This document shows, piece after piece, positions 1 through 8,796 of a stretch of DNA of 64,000 nucleotides. The position numbers were made by a program, and so were the translations under genes. A model generated the notes under the pieces. It was not told the DNA's origin. It did no database searches and saw only the letters and a list, made by a program, of their open reading frames with translations. Numbering within the stretch: position 1 is the stretch's first letter; each line of letters starts with the position of its first letter. The stretch is from Rosistilla oblonga (GTDB lineage Bacteria; Planctomycetota; Planctomycetia; Pirellulales; Pirellulaceae), in NCBI RefSeq assembly GCF_007751715.1, contig NZ_CP036292.1, positions 5,029,339-5,093,338 on the forward strand, given 5' to 3'.

Positions 1-1067
1 CCCGCTTCGCAGACGCGTTGCAAAACCATCTCGCCACATCGATTCGCTTTGCGGACCACATCGCGGCCAACGATCACCAATGTTCCCGCCGACCGGTAGC
101 CATCGCGGAGCGTTGCGCTGACCTTATAACGTTCGGGGCGTGGATGACCAACCGCACCGGAGACTCGCACCCGATTGGATCCCAAATCTTCGACCTGTAG
201 CAAATCGAACGAAACACAAACATCGGGACTTCGGTAGTCGCGGGGATCGCCGATTTCGTAGACCAATTGCTCGCGAACCGTCGTCGCCGTCACGCGTCCT
301 CCCGTGCCGTGCGGTTTGCTGACGATACAGTTTCCCGAGTCGGCGACCTCGACGATCGGGAATCCGATGTTGGCGGGGTCGGGAACATTTAGCCAATCGG
401 TGCTGATCCCACCGGTCACTTGAGTTCCGCATTCGATCAGATGGCCCGCCACCGTCGCGCCGGCCAAGCGATCCAGTTCGCTCTCTTGCCAGCCGAAATG
501 ATGCAGACAAGCCGCCACGACCAGCGATGGGTCAGCGACGCGGCCCGTGATAACGATCTGGGCTCCATCGGCCAGCGCTTGGGCGATCGGACCGGCTCCC
601 AGATACGCGTTGGCCGTCACGATGCGCTCGACGTTGCCGGCCAGCGATTCGCCGTCGTCCAAGTTCTTGAATTCCGCCGCGGCAGCGGACGACCGGAGTT
701 CGTCCAAGACGTCGTCACCGCTGACGATCCCGATCCGCAGCGCAGGACACCCTGCTTGTTCCAATGCCCTGCGACACGCCTCGGCACACGCCGCCGGATT
801 TAGTCCGCCTGCGTTGGCGAGCACTCGGCAGCTGCCTCCCGCCGCCCAATAGGGAGCCAACGAACGGATGACATCGACAAAATCGCGAGCGTATCCCAAT
901 TCTGGATTCAGTTGTCGCTGCATCGCCAAGATCGACATCGAGACCTCGGCCAGATAGTCCAGCGTGAGGTAATCCAGCTCGGGTTCCAGATTCAACATCT
1001 CCGCCGCCGCTGCGCTGCGATCCCCCCAAAAGGCTTGAGCATTTCCGATTCGAATCGAACGCGACAT
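1..1067 (-). CDS. AtuA/DUF1446 family protein (3' end outside window)
   Basis: The frame starts at ATG 1067 and is open to the left edge, so the C-terminus is missing (about 355 residues visible). The N-terminus reads MSRSIRIGNAQAFWGDR, typical of DUF1446. Further in are NAYLGAGPIAQALADGA, then ITGRVADPSL, GHLIECGTQVTGG and HGTGGRVTATTVREQLVYEI, all in the family order. AtuA is named from the Pseudomonas acyclic terpene (citronellol/geraniol) cluster, where it sits beside a geranyl-CoA carboxylase; its biochemical role is not established. Here a biotin-dependent carboxyltransferase lies upstream on the same strand, matching that association, but a repeat block of about 700 bp separates them. 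The family call is secure; a terpene role is only inference. Confidence 0.88.
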   Translation of the reverse strand, partial: MSRSIRIGNAQAFWGDRSAAAAEMLNLEPELDYLTLDYLAEVSMSILAMQRQLNPELGYARDFVDVIRSLAPYWAAGGSCRVLANAGGLNPAACAEACRRALEQAGCPALRIGIVSGDDVLDELRSSAAAAEFKNLDDGESLAGNVERIVTANAYLGAGPIAQALADGAQIVITGRVADPSLVVAACLHHFGWQESELDRLAGATVAGHLIECGTQVTGGISTDWLNVPDPANIGFPIVEVADSGNCIVSKPHGTGGRVTATTVREQLVYEIGDPRDYRSPDVCVSFDLLQVEDLGSNRVRVSGAVGHPRPERYKVSATLRDGYRSAGTLVIVGRDVVRKANRCGEMVLQRVCEA

Positions 1068-1108
1068 GATGGGTTATTGCCTCGTGGTTGTCTTCCGGTT
1101 TGCCTCTT

Positions 1109-1795
1109 GTCCTGGGGCCTGACGGCCCCGGCGGGTCTTGTGTCGGCCTGCCGGCCTTGTCGATCTGTTGCTCTTTCTTTCCGGGGCCTTACGACCCCGG
1201 CAGTTGTTGTGTCGGCCTACCGGCCTGGTGTGCAGTTGACTGATTTCCCCATCTCTCTTCAGCCCGATAGGGCGACAAATATAATGCCGGTGGTGTAAAC
1301 CACCGGGAACTGGCAGTGCCCTATGCCCCAAAGCCCGGAGGGCGACATAGGGACCGAACCATGTGTCGGCCTACCGGCCTTTTCGATCTGTTGTTCTTTC
1401 TTTCCGGGGCCTTACGACCCCGGCAGTTGTTGTGTCGGCCTACCGGCCTGGTGTGCAGTTGACTGATTTCCCCACTCTCACCTGAGCCCGATAGGGCCGC
1501 ATATCCAATGCCGGTGTTGTAAGCCACCGGAACCTGGCAATGCCCTAAGCCCGGAGGGCGGCATAGGGATCGAACCTTATGTCGGCCTATCGGCCTTGTC
1601 GATCTGTTGTTCTTTCTTTCCGGGGCCTTACGACCCCGGCAGTTGTTGTGTCGGCCTACCGGCCTGGTGTGCAGTTGACTGATTTCCCCACTCTCTTCAG
1701 CCCGATAGGGCGGCAAATCTAATGCCGGTGGTGTAAGCCACCGGGAACCGGCACAGCCGTAAACCATCAAGCCCGGAGGGCGACACACTTCTCAT
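1109..1795. repeat. Direct repeat block, about three units of 216-223 bp
   Basis: The stretch between the AtuA-like gene and the carboxyltransferase gene is built of direct repeats. The segment beginning cgatctgttg recurs at 1161, 1384 and 1600. Each copy is followed by a run containing ggggccttacgaccccggc, tgtgtcggcctaccggcct, and then ttgactgatttcccc. A diverged partial copy precedes the first unit at 1109-1160. The units also contain cccgatagggcg and cccggagggcg segments. Open frames across the block only translate the repeat and have no family features. I see no gene, transposase or clear terminator in 1068-1817. The spacing between copies varies by a few bases, suggesting old duplication with small indels. 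Confidence 0.85.
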
Positions 1796-1817
1796 TGAGT
1801 CCAACAACATTCCTCCC

Positions 1818-3413
1818 CTAAACCTGCAACACTCCCGCTCTGAAATTTTGTTGCTCGGTGGCTGGCAACAGATCGAGCGCCGCCAGAAACCAGAGTCGCG
1901 TTTCGTGCGGCGGGATGATCGCGTCGACCCAACTGCGCGCTGCACCGTAGCGAATGTCGGTCTGTTCTTGATATCGCTGGCGGATCGAATCGCGCAGCGC
2001 ATCGACTTCTCCATCGGCCAACGTGCGTCCGCTGCGTTGGGCTTCGCGCAACTGCAATTGCAACAGCGTGTCGGCCGCTTGGTTGCCGCCCATCACCGCG
2101 TACTTCGCCGAGGGCCAGGCGAGGATCAGCGCGGGGTCGTACGCTTTTCCGCACATCGCATAATGCCCCGCACCAAACGATCCGCCGATGATCACTGTCA
2201 ACTTCGGCACGATCGAATTGCTGATTACATTGACTAACTTGGCTCCGGCGCGGATGATCCCCGCTTGCTCCGCCTGTTTGCCAACCATAAAGCCTTGCAC
2301 GTCCTGAACGAAGACGATGGGAACCCGCATCTGATTACAGTCCATCACAAACCGAGCAGCTTTGTCGGCGGCGTCGGGATAGATCACGCCGCCGACTTGA
2401 AGCTCACCGTCGGCCGCCCGGCATCGCCGTTTTTGATTAGCGACGATTCCGATGGGATGTCGGCCGATCCGAGCGAATGCCGTTACAATCGTCTGCCCAA
2501 ATTCCGCTTTGTATTCCTGCAACGAGTCTCCATCGACGATGCTTCGCAACACGTCGCGGATGTCGTACTCCTGCCGCCCGTCCGCCGAAACGATGTCGTA
2601 AACCGAATCGCAATCTCGCTCTGGCCCCACGTCACAAATGTCGCTCGACCGCGACCGATCGATCGGCAATAGATCGACCAGCGAACGCAAGCGGTTTAAA
2701 CAAGCGGGATCGTCCGGTTCGTGAAAGTCGACGGTGCCGCTGATCGATGCGTGCATCGACGCCCCGCCGAGTTGTTCGGGATCGGCGGTTTGACCGATCG
2801 CCGCTTTCACAAGCGCCGGCCCCGCCAGGCACATCTGGCTGCCATCGGTCATCAGCAGCTTGTCGCACAAGACGGGAAGGTACGATCCGCCGGCGACGCA
2901 GTTTCCCATCACCGCCGCGTATTGGATCACTCCCGCAGCCGAGAGGACTGCGTTGTTGCGGAAGATTCGTCCGAAGTCGTCTTCGTCGGGAAAGATCTCG
3001 TCCTGCAGCGGCAAAAAGACGCCGGCTGAATCGACAAGGTAGATCACCGGCATCCGGAATTGGTAGGCGATCTTCTGTGCTCGCAGCAGCTTCTTGACCG
3101 ATTGCGGAAACATCGCTCCCGCTTTGACCGTTGCATCGTTGGCGGCGATCAGACAACCGTGACCTTGAACAAAACCAATCCCCGTGACGATTCCAGCCGC
3201 CGGAACGCCGCCCCATTCTTGGTACATCCCATCCGCCGCCCAGAGCCCCAGTTCCAAGAAGGGACGTCCGTGGTCCAACAACAATTCCAACCGCTGACGC
3301 ACCGGCAATCGGCCGTGCCGCAACTGTCGCTGCTGCCCCTCGGCACCGCCTCCTTCGCGGAGCGTCAGCTCTTGGCAAGTGATTTGTTCGGTGAGCTCTC
3401 TCAAGCTGGTCAT
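1818..3413 (-). CDS. Biotin-dependent acyl-CoA carboxylase, carboxyltransferase (beta) subunit
   Basis: 531 residues, the usual length of propionyl-/methylcrotonyl-CoA carboxylase beta subunits. It would transfer CO2 from carboxybiotin to an acyl-CoA. The N-half has IYLVDSAGVFLPLQDEIFPD and GNCVAGGSYLPVL, and the C-half has FVQDVQGFMVG, IIGGSFGAGHYAMCGKAYDP and the WPSAKYAVMGG block, the two crotonase-like halves of this family. Sequence style is closest to the MCC/geranyl-CoA carboxylase beta group, but the substrate cannot be assigned. ATG 3413 is chosen because it lies 10 bp after the stop of the upstream fusion gene, and the frame before it has no family sequence. No biotin carboxylase or biotin carrier gene is in the window, so a partner must be encoded elsewhere. 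Confidence 0.9.
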   Translation of the reverse strand: MTSLRELTEQITCQELTLREGGGAEGQQRQLRHGRLPVRQRLELLLDHGRPFLELGLWAADGMYQEWGGVPAAGIVTGIGFVQGHGCLIAANDATVKAGAMFPQSVKKLLRAQKIAYQFRMPVIYLVDSAGVFLPLQDEIFPDEDDFGRIFRNNAVLSAAGVIQYAAVMGNCVAGGSYLPVLCDKLLMTDGSQMCLAGPALVKAAIGQTADPEQLGGASMHASISGTVDFHEPDDPACLNRLRSLVDLLPIDRSRSSDICDVGPERDCDSVYDIVSADGRQEYDIRDVLRSIVDGDSLQEYKAEFGQTIVTAFARIGRHPIGIVANQKRRCRAADGELQVGGVIYPDAADKAARFVMDCNQMRVPIVFVQDVQGFMVGKQAEQAGIIRAGAKLVNVISNSIVPKLTVIIGGSFGAGHYAMCGKAYDPALILAWPSAKYAVMGGNQAADTLLQLQLREAQRSGRTLADGEVDALRDSIRQRYQEQTDIRYGAARSWVDAIIPPHETRLWFLAALDLLPATEQQNFRAGVLQV

Positions 3414-3423
3414 CCGAGGTCTC

Positions 3424-5658
3424 TCACGAGGTTTCCACAAAACGATCGATGAATCGATCGATCGACATTGCATCCAATCCGTCATCGTCAAAACAGCGCT
3501 GCAATAACTCAACTCGCTGGGGACTGAAGCGCGTTGCCACGTTGCTTATAAACTTTTCCCGCAGCAGTGGTTTCGCTTCGTCGCGTCGACGCCGATGCCC
3601 TAGCGGGTATTCGATGGCAATCCGCTGGCTGGCCGAACCATCGTCATAAAACAACTGGACCGCATTGGCGATCGAACGCTTGTCGGGATTCAGATAGTCG
3701 CGCGAGTACTGCCGATCTTCGACGACTTCCATCAACGATCGCAGCCGATCGATCCGCGGATCGGAGGCGGCTTCGGCGCCGTAGTCCTCCGCCGTTAGGC
3801 GTCCTTTCAGCAGCGCGACCGCCACGATGTACTGCAAACAATGATCGCGATCGGCCGGATTGTGCAGCGGCCCCGTCTTGTCGATGATCCGGATCGCCGA
3901 CTCCTGCGTCTCGATCCGAATCCGTTGAATGGAATCCGCCCGCGATCCAAGTTGTCGCGACAATGCGATTGCCGCTTCGGCAGCCGTCTGCGCATGGAAC
4001 TCCGCCGGAAACGCGACTTTAAGCAACACGTTCTCGATCACGTAACATCCCAGCGGTCGCGGCAATGCGATCGATTGTCCGCCGAACAAGACGTCTTCAA
4101 ATCCCCACTGCGGCGCCGACAATGCGCTGGCATAACCGCTCTCGCCGGCGACGCTCAAGAGGGCTAACTGTACGCCACGCCGCGTCGCATCCCCAGCCGC
4201 CCAACTCTTTCGCGAACCGGTATTCGGCGTGTGGCGGTAGCATCGCAGGGCGCCGCCGTCGACCCAAGCGTTGCTGACCGCATCGATCACCTGTTGCCGC
4301 GTGCCTCCCAACAGATGAGTCGCCACGGCGGCGGTCGCAATCCGGACCAACAGCACATGATCCAAGCCGACTCGATTGAAGGAGTTTTCCAGCGCCAAGA
4401 TCCCCTGGATTTCATACGCCTTGATCGCAGCGGCCAAGACGTCGCGGACCGTCAGCGGATTGCCGTGACGCGTTCGATAGTCCGCGACCGCCAAGATGCC
4501 GCCAAAATTGTCGGACGGATGGCCCCATTCCGCCGCCAGCCAAGTGTCGTTGAAGTCGAGCCAACGGATCATACATCCGATGTTCCAAGCCGCCGCGACA
4601 GGATCCAAACGATAAGCCGTCCCCGGCACTCGCGCTCCGTTTTCCAATGTTGCTCCGGGAACAACGGGCCCCAACAACCGGGTGCACTGCGGATGGTTGA
4701 GTGCTAACAAACCGCAACCGAGGCTATCGAACAGGCACAGCCTGGCAGTGGCCCAGGCTTCGTCGCTGAAGTCCGCCGGGGCGCAGACATAATCGGCGAT
4801 CTGTTGCAACAACGGATCGGTCTGACTTGCATCGCCCGCAGCGAGCGCACGCGGTTTCGCAGCGGGTGCGTACATTGATCGAACGTCGCGGCGCGATCGC
4901 AACGCGGTGTCGATCGCTGCGCAAAGCGTTTCGATCCCTGTGCGATCCGCGACCGACGTCTGCACGATCGCTACCGATTGTGATTCGGCGCTCGTCAATT
5001 GATGTCGCAGTTCGGCGACTGTCGCATCGGATCCAGGCAGGTCCGATTTATTGACGACCACTACGTCGGCGACTTCCAAGAGGCCGGCTTTCTCCCATTG
5101 CAAATCGTCACCGGTCTGCGGTTGCAGCGTCAGGACGACGACGTCGACCAGATCGCGGATCGCAACATCCCCTTGCCCGACGCCAACGGTCTCCACGAAG
5201 ATCCGATCGAACCCGAAGGCCTTCATGATTCGCAGTGATAGCGCTACCGACGAGGCCACGCCTTGCTGCCCCGACATCGTGGACAGACTGCGAACGAACA
5301 ACCGCTCGGTCGCCGATCCGGTCGCTATCCGGCAACGGTCTCCCAACACCGCCCCGCCGCTGATCGGACTCTCCGGATCACAAGCTAACACACCGACCGT
5401 GGCTCCACGATCGACATAATCGCTGACCAACAATCCCAACAGACTGCTCTTGCCCACACCGCCGCTGCCGGTCAACGCGATCACCTCCGCATCGCGCGGC
5501 GACGCGCTCGCATCCTGCCCGCGTATCGCCGCCGCAATGGTCGATCGATGCTCCTGTTTACAGGCCAAAGACAACAACCTCGCCAGTGCCACTCGATTGC
5601 CGCGGCCCAATCGTTGGGCAAGCGATGGAATCTGGTTACGAGAGCTATCGTGCGGCAT
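3424..5658 (-). CDS. MeaB-type G-protein chaperone fused to PrpD-type 2-methylcitrate dehydratase
   Basis: 744 residues in one uninterrupted frame. Residues 1-265 are a MeaB/ArgK-type GTPase: Walker A GSGGVGKS (64-71), [15 protein letters not shown] (94-108), switch VETVGVGQG (155-163) and base-recognition NKSD (203-206). Such proteins load and repair B12 in acyl-CoA mutases. Residues from about 283 to the end are MmgE/Prp[20 protein letters not shown] (366-384) and [17 protein letters not shown] near the C-terminus match 2-methylcitrate dehydratase, which makes 2-methylaconitate in the methylcitrate cycle. A short Ala-rich linker (about 264-282) joins them. The gene starts 9 bp after the B12-binding subunit, as expected for a mutase chaperone, and prpB/prpC lie divergently nearby. 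The fusion is unusual: G-protein/mutase fusions (IcmF) are known, but I know of no described MeaB-PrpD fusion. Confidence 0.92.
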   Translation of the reverse strand: MPHDSSRNQIPSLAQRLGRGNRVALARLLSLACKQEHRSTIAAAIRGQDASASPRDAEVIALTGSGGVGKSSLLGLLVSDYVDRGATVGVLACDPESPISGGAVLGDRCRIATGSATERLFVRSLSTMSGQQGVASSVALSLRIMKAFGFDRIFVETVGVGQGDVAIRDLVDVVVLTLQPQTGDDLQWEKAGLLEVADVVVVNKSDLPGSDATVAELRHQLTSAESQSVAIVQTSVADRTGIETLCAAIDTALRSRRDVRSMYAPAAKPRALAAGDASQTDPLLQQIADYVCAPADFSDEAWATARLCLFDSLGCGLLALNHPQCTRLLGPVVPGATLENGARVPGTAYRLDPVAAAWNIGCMIRWLDFNDTWLAAEWGHPSDNFGGILAVADYRTRHGNPLTVRDVLAAAIKAYEIQGILALENSFNRVGLDHVLLVRIATAAVATHLLGGTRQQVIDAVSNAWVDGGALRCYRHTPNTGSRKSWAAGDATRRGVQLALLSVAGESGYASALSAPQWGFEDVLFGGQSIALPRPLGCYVIENVLLKVAFPAEFHAQTAAEAAIALSRQLGSRADSIQRIRIETQESAIRIIDKTGPLHNPADRDHCLQYIVAVALLKGRLTAEDYGAEAASDPRIDRLRSLMEVVEDRQYSRDYLNPDKRSIANAVQLFYDDGSASQRIAIEYPLGHRRRRDEAKPLLREKFISNVATRFSPQRVELLQRCFDDDGLDAMSIDRFIDRFVETS

Positions 5659-5667
5659 GGGAGAATC

Positions 5668-6060
5668 TCAGCTGTTGCAAAACTCGACGATCGAAGGAAG
5701 AGGCGTCCCGGGGCCGAAACAGCCACGAACTCCGAGTTCGATCAGTTTCGCCTGGTCGGCTGGCGGAATGATCCCGCCGACGATCACGCCGATTTGGGAG
5801 AGCTCACGCTGGCGAAGCGATTCCAAAAGCGCGGGAACCAGAGTCATATGAGCACCATTGAGAATACTGACGCCCAGCCAGTCGACATCTTCGTCAGCCG
5901 CGGCTTGGACGACGGCATCGATCGATTGCCACAGGCCGCTGTAGATGACGTGGAACCCCGCGTCGCGCAAGCCTCGGGCGACGACCTTGATCCCGCGGTC
6001 GTGACCGTCGAGGCCAACTTTGGCTAACAAAATTCGTTGAGCAAGTGGAGGTTGGTTCAT
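5668..6060 (-). CDS. Acyl-CoA mutase small subunit, B12-binding (IcmB-like)
   Basis: 130 residues, the size of stand-alone cobalamin-binding mutase subunits. It has the base-off/His-on motif DxHxxG as VGLDGHDRGIKVVARGLRD, then VSILNGAHMTL and the VIVGGIIP loop contacting the B12 tail. It would complete the active mutase with the adjacent large subunit. ATG 6060 is chosen because it follows the large-subunit stop (TGA 6062-6064) by one base. A longer frame begins at 6117 but its extra residues lie inside the large-subunit gene and match nothing. The tight spacing suggests translational coupling and 1:1 synthesis. Whether the partner is an isobutyryl- or methylmalonyl-type mutase is set by the large subunit. 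Confidence 0.9.
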   Translation of the reverse strand: MNQPPLAQRILLAKVGLDGHDRGIKVVARGLRDAGFHVIYSGLWQSIDAVVQAAADEDVDWLGVSILNGAHMTLVPALLESLRQRELSQIGVIVGGIIPPADQAKLIELGVRGCFGPGTPLPSIVEFCNS

Positions 6061-6061
6061 A

Positions 6062-7669
6062 TCACCATGCCGCCGAAGGTCGGAAGCGGCCATAGACATC
6101 GGCCAAGGCGTCGACACATTCCTGCACCGTCGCCCGGTCGTCGGCCGCTTGCAGCAGACTGGACATCACGTTGTCACGATGTTCGGCAGCGTGCCGCAGC
6201 GCGTCGAGCGAACGCGTCACATCGGCACCGCTGCGGTTTTGTTTGACGGCGCGTAGGGTACCGATTTGGCCGGGTTCCGTCGCCGGGTCGATCTCCATCA
6301 CTGCGATCGGATCGCGATCGGGCTGTTGAAATGCGTTGACGCCAACGACCAGCTTCTCGCTGCGATCAACAGCGGTTTGATATTCGAAAGCGGCATCGGC
6401 AATCTGGCGGCGGAAATAGCCATTCTCCACGGCGGCGATCATGCCGCCTTGATCGGCGATCGCCCGAAAGCAAGCGTCGGCGTCCTGCTTCATCTTGTGC
6501 GTGAAGCTTTCCACAAAATAGCTGCCACCCAACGGATCGACAGTATTGGTAACGCCGGTCTCGTGCGCCAGCACCTGCTGAGTTCGCAGTGCCAACGTGA
6601 CCGCTTGTTCGCTGGGCAAGGCAAACGTTTCGTCCATCGAATTGGTATGCAACGACTGACAGCCGCCAAGCACTGCGGCCATCGCTTGATAGGCGACTCG
6701 CACAACATTCACTTCCGGCTGCGCCGCTTGCAGCGAACAACCAGCCGTCTGCGCATGGAACCGCAGCTTCCACGAAGCTTCCGATTTCGCACCATAATCA
6801 TCGCGGATCATCTCTGCCCACAACGCTCGCGCCGCCCGATACTTGGCGACCTCTTCAAACAGATCGTTGTGCGCGTTGAAGAAGAAGCTGAGCCGCGGCG
6901 CGAACGCGTCGATACTGAGTCCCCGTTCGAGACACTTTTGCACATAATGCTGTCCATCGGCCAGCGTAAACGCCAGCTCCTGCTGCGCCGTCGAACCGGC
7001 TTCACGGATGTGGTATCCGCTGATCGATACCGGATTCCACTGCGGGACATAGCGGGTGCAAAACGCGATCAAATCGACCACCAACCGAACCGAAGGCTCC
7101 GGCGGAAAGACAAATTCGTTCTGCGCATGGAACTCTTTTAAGATGTCGTTCTGAATCGTCCCTCTCAGCTGACGCCAATCGCAGCCGCGCTGCCGAGCTG
7201 CTGCCAGATAGAAGGCCATCACTACGATCGCCGGAGCGTTGATCGTCATCGAGACGGAAACCTTCTGCAGATCGACGCCATCGAAAAGTGCCAAGATATC
7301 GTCGATGGTGTCGACGGCGACGCCCAAGCGGCCGACTTCGCCAACCGATCGCGGGTCGTCGCTGTCCAATCCCATCAACGTCGGCAGATCAAAGGCGGTG
7401 CTGAGGCCCGTCTGCCCCTGATCCAAGAGAAAGCGGAAGCGGCGATTTGTATCGCGAGGTCGCCCAAAGCCGGCGAACTGGCGGATCGTCCACAACCGTC
7501 CGCAATACATCGATTCGTGGATGCCACGGGTGTAGGGGAACTGTCCAGGCCGACCAATCTCCGCCTGCGCCGAAAAGTCCGCCAGGTCGGCGGGACCGTA
7601 CAACGGCTTTATCGGAACGCCGCTGAGCGATGTTCGGAAAGCGGGTGATTCGGCGGCAACGAAATTCAT
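6062..7669 (-). CDS. icmA: B12-dependent acyl-CoA mutase large subunit, isobutyryl-CoA mutase type
   Basis: 535 residues, with the TIM-barrel landmarks of the methylmalonyl-CoA mutase family: TRGIHESMYCGRLWTIRQ, GTIQNDILKEF, SISGYHIREAG and QSLHTNSMDE. Substrate-reading positions were aligned by spacing. The place of methylmalonyl-CoA mutase Tyr89 is Phe65, Arg207 is Gln183 and the conserved His244 is His220. Phe and Gln at these two sites are the signature of isobutyryl-CoA mutase IcmA (isobutyryl-CoA to n-butyryl-CoA). The site that is Asp in 2-hydroxyisobutyryl-CoA mutase is Ala92. ATG 7669 is chosen because GAGGGAG lies 7-8 bases upstream; a TTG at 7696 has no such signal. It is the first gene of the minus-strand operon. 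Activity on another branched acyl-CoA, such as pivalyl-CoA, is possible. Confidence 0.87.
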   Translation of the reverse strand: MNFVAAESPAFRTSLSGVPIKPLYGPADLADFSAQAEIGRPGQFPYTRGIHESMYCGRLWTIRQFAGFGRPRDTNRRFRFLLDQGQTGLSTAFDLPTLMGLDSDDPRSVGEVGRLGVAVDTIDDILALFDGVDLQKVSVSMTINAPAIVVMAFYLAAARQRGCDWRQLRGTIQNDILKEFHAQNEFVFPPEPSVRLVVDLIAFCTRYVPQWNPVSISGYHIREAGSTAQQELAFTLADGQHYVQKCLERGLSIDAFAPRLSFFFNAHNDLFEEVAKYRAARALWAEMIRDDYGAKSEASWKLRFHAQTAGCSLQAAQPEVNVVRVAYQAMAAVLGGCQSLHTNSMDETFALPSEQAVTLALRTQQVLAHETGVTNTVDPLGGSYFVESFTHKMKQDADACFRAIADQGGMIAAVENGYFRRQIADAAFEYQTAVDRSEKLVVGVNAFQQPDRDPIAVMEIDPATEPGQIGTLRAVKQNRSGADVTRSLDALRHAAEHRDNVMSSLLQAADDRATVQECVDALADVYGRFRPSAAW

Positions 7670-7699
7670 CGCGACACTCCCTCGAGATGGGTACAATGC

Positions 7700-7726
7700 A
7701 TTATATGCACCATCGGCCGCAACAAA
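7700..7726 (-). promoter_or_regulatory. Candidate sigma-70-like promoter of the mutase operon
   Basis: On the minus strand a perfect TATAAT (7705-7700) lies about 30 bases before the mutase ATG, with the ribosome-binding site in between. A weak -35-like TTTGTT is at 7726-7721 with 15-base spacing. The prpB gene starts divergently at 7897, so 7670-7896 is a shared control region. I could not find an equally good promoter for prpB. The -10 match is seen; promoter function is inferred. Confidence 0.42.
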
Positions 7727-7896
7727 TCAAAACTGGCGTCGCCGCAATCCGCACCCGCCGTGAAGTTTCGCCACCAATGGCGGCAGGGTTTAGGTAATTT
7801 CGGCAACGCCCAACGGAATGCTAATCCGGGGCCAGTCGAATCGGACACTCTGTTGCGAATCGATCGTTGGGCATTTTTCGTTTCTCAGAAACAACC

Positions 7897-8760
7897 ATGT
7901 CGCCTTCGCAACCTGTCACCGCCGGGGAACGTTTGTGGTCCGCCGTCGACCATGAGCGACCGTTGCAGATCGCTGGAGCTGTCAACGCGATCTCGGCAAT
8001 GTTAGCCGAGCAAGCCGGTTTTCGAGCGATCTATTTGTCGGGGTCCGGTGTCGCCAGCGCGTCGCACGGGCTGCCCGATTTGGGCGTGACGACTTTGCAC
8101 GATGTATTAGAGGATGCACGGCGCATCGCTTCGGCGACTGAATTGCCGCTGTTGGTCGATGCCGATACGGGCTGGGGCGATTCACGGATGATCGGCCGCG
8201 CGACACGTGAACTGATCCGCTCTGGTGCAGCCGGGCTGCACTTGGAAGATCAGATCGCGGAGAAACGCTGCGGCCATCGCCCCGGTAAACGACTGGTCTC
8301 GACAATCGAGATGCAGGATCGTTTGAAAGCCGCCTTGGACAGCCGAACCAATGACAGGTTCGCGATCATGGCTCGGACCGATGCCGTGGACGTCGAAGGG
8401 ATCGATGCGGCGATCGATCGGGCGGCGCGATACGTCGAGACCGGGGCGGAGATGATCTTTGCCGAAGCGGTTGCGTTGCTGGACGATTACAAACGCTTCA
8501 CCGCCGCGGTCGAAGTGCCTGTGTTGGCGAACATCACCGAATTCGGGAAGACGCCGATGTTCACGGTCGACGAATTGCGGTCGGCCGGAGTGCGGTTGAT
8601 CTTATATCCGTTGACAGCGTTCCGCTGCATGAATGCCGCCGCTCGGAACGCCTACGAAACACTACGCCGCGACGGAACGCAGGCAGAATTGATTGCCGCG
8701 ATGCAAACTCGCGAGGAATTGTACGACGTGTTGGATTATCACGCCCAAGAACCGGATTAA
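7897..8760 (+). CDS. prpB: Methylisocitrate lyase (PrpB-like)
   Basis: 287 residues of the isocitrate lyase/PEP mutase family. It would cleave 2-methylisocitrate to pyruvate and succinate, the last step of the methylcitrate cycle. Metal-binding DADTGWG (Asp88/Asp90) and the catalytic loop KRCGH (123-127, Cys125 being the acid) are intact, as is LHLEDQ before the loop. ATG 7897 is chosen over an upstream TTG at 7867 because family members begin near the SQPVTAGERLW segment. It is followed 36 bp later by prpC, forming a two-gene operon. The dehydratase needed between PrpC and PrpB is the PrpD half of the fusion protein on the other strand. Confidence 0.9.
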   Translation: MSPSQPVTAGERLWSAVDHERPLQIAGAVNAISAMLAEQAGFRAIYLSGSGVASASHGLPDLGVTTLHDVLEDARRIASATELPLLVDADTGWGDSRMIGRATRELIRSGAAGLHLEDQIAEKRCGHRPGKRLVSTIEMQDRLKAALDSRTNDRFAIMARTDAVDVEGIDAAIDRAARYVETGAEMIFAEAVALLDDYKRFTAAVEVPVLANITEFGKTPMFTVDELRSAGVRLILYPLTAFRCMNAAARNAYETLRRDGTQAELIAAMQTREELYDVLDYHAQEPD

Positions 8761-8796
8761 GGATAACGCACCGCAAATCAACCGCAGAGGACTGTC

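Noticed and set aside
1074-1788. Small genes on the minus strand in the repeat block
   Set aside because: The frames are translations of the direct repeats, with repeated peptide and no start signal or family.
6062-7669. Annotation as methylmalonyl-CoA mutase large subunit
   Set aside because: The Tyr and Arg that read the methylmalonyl carboxylate are Phe and Gln here, as in isobutyryl-CoA mutase.
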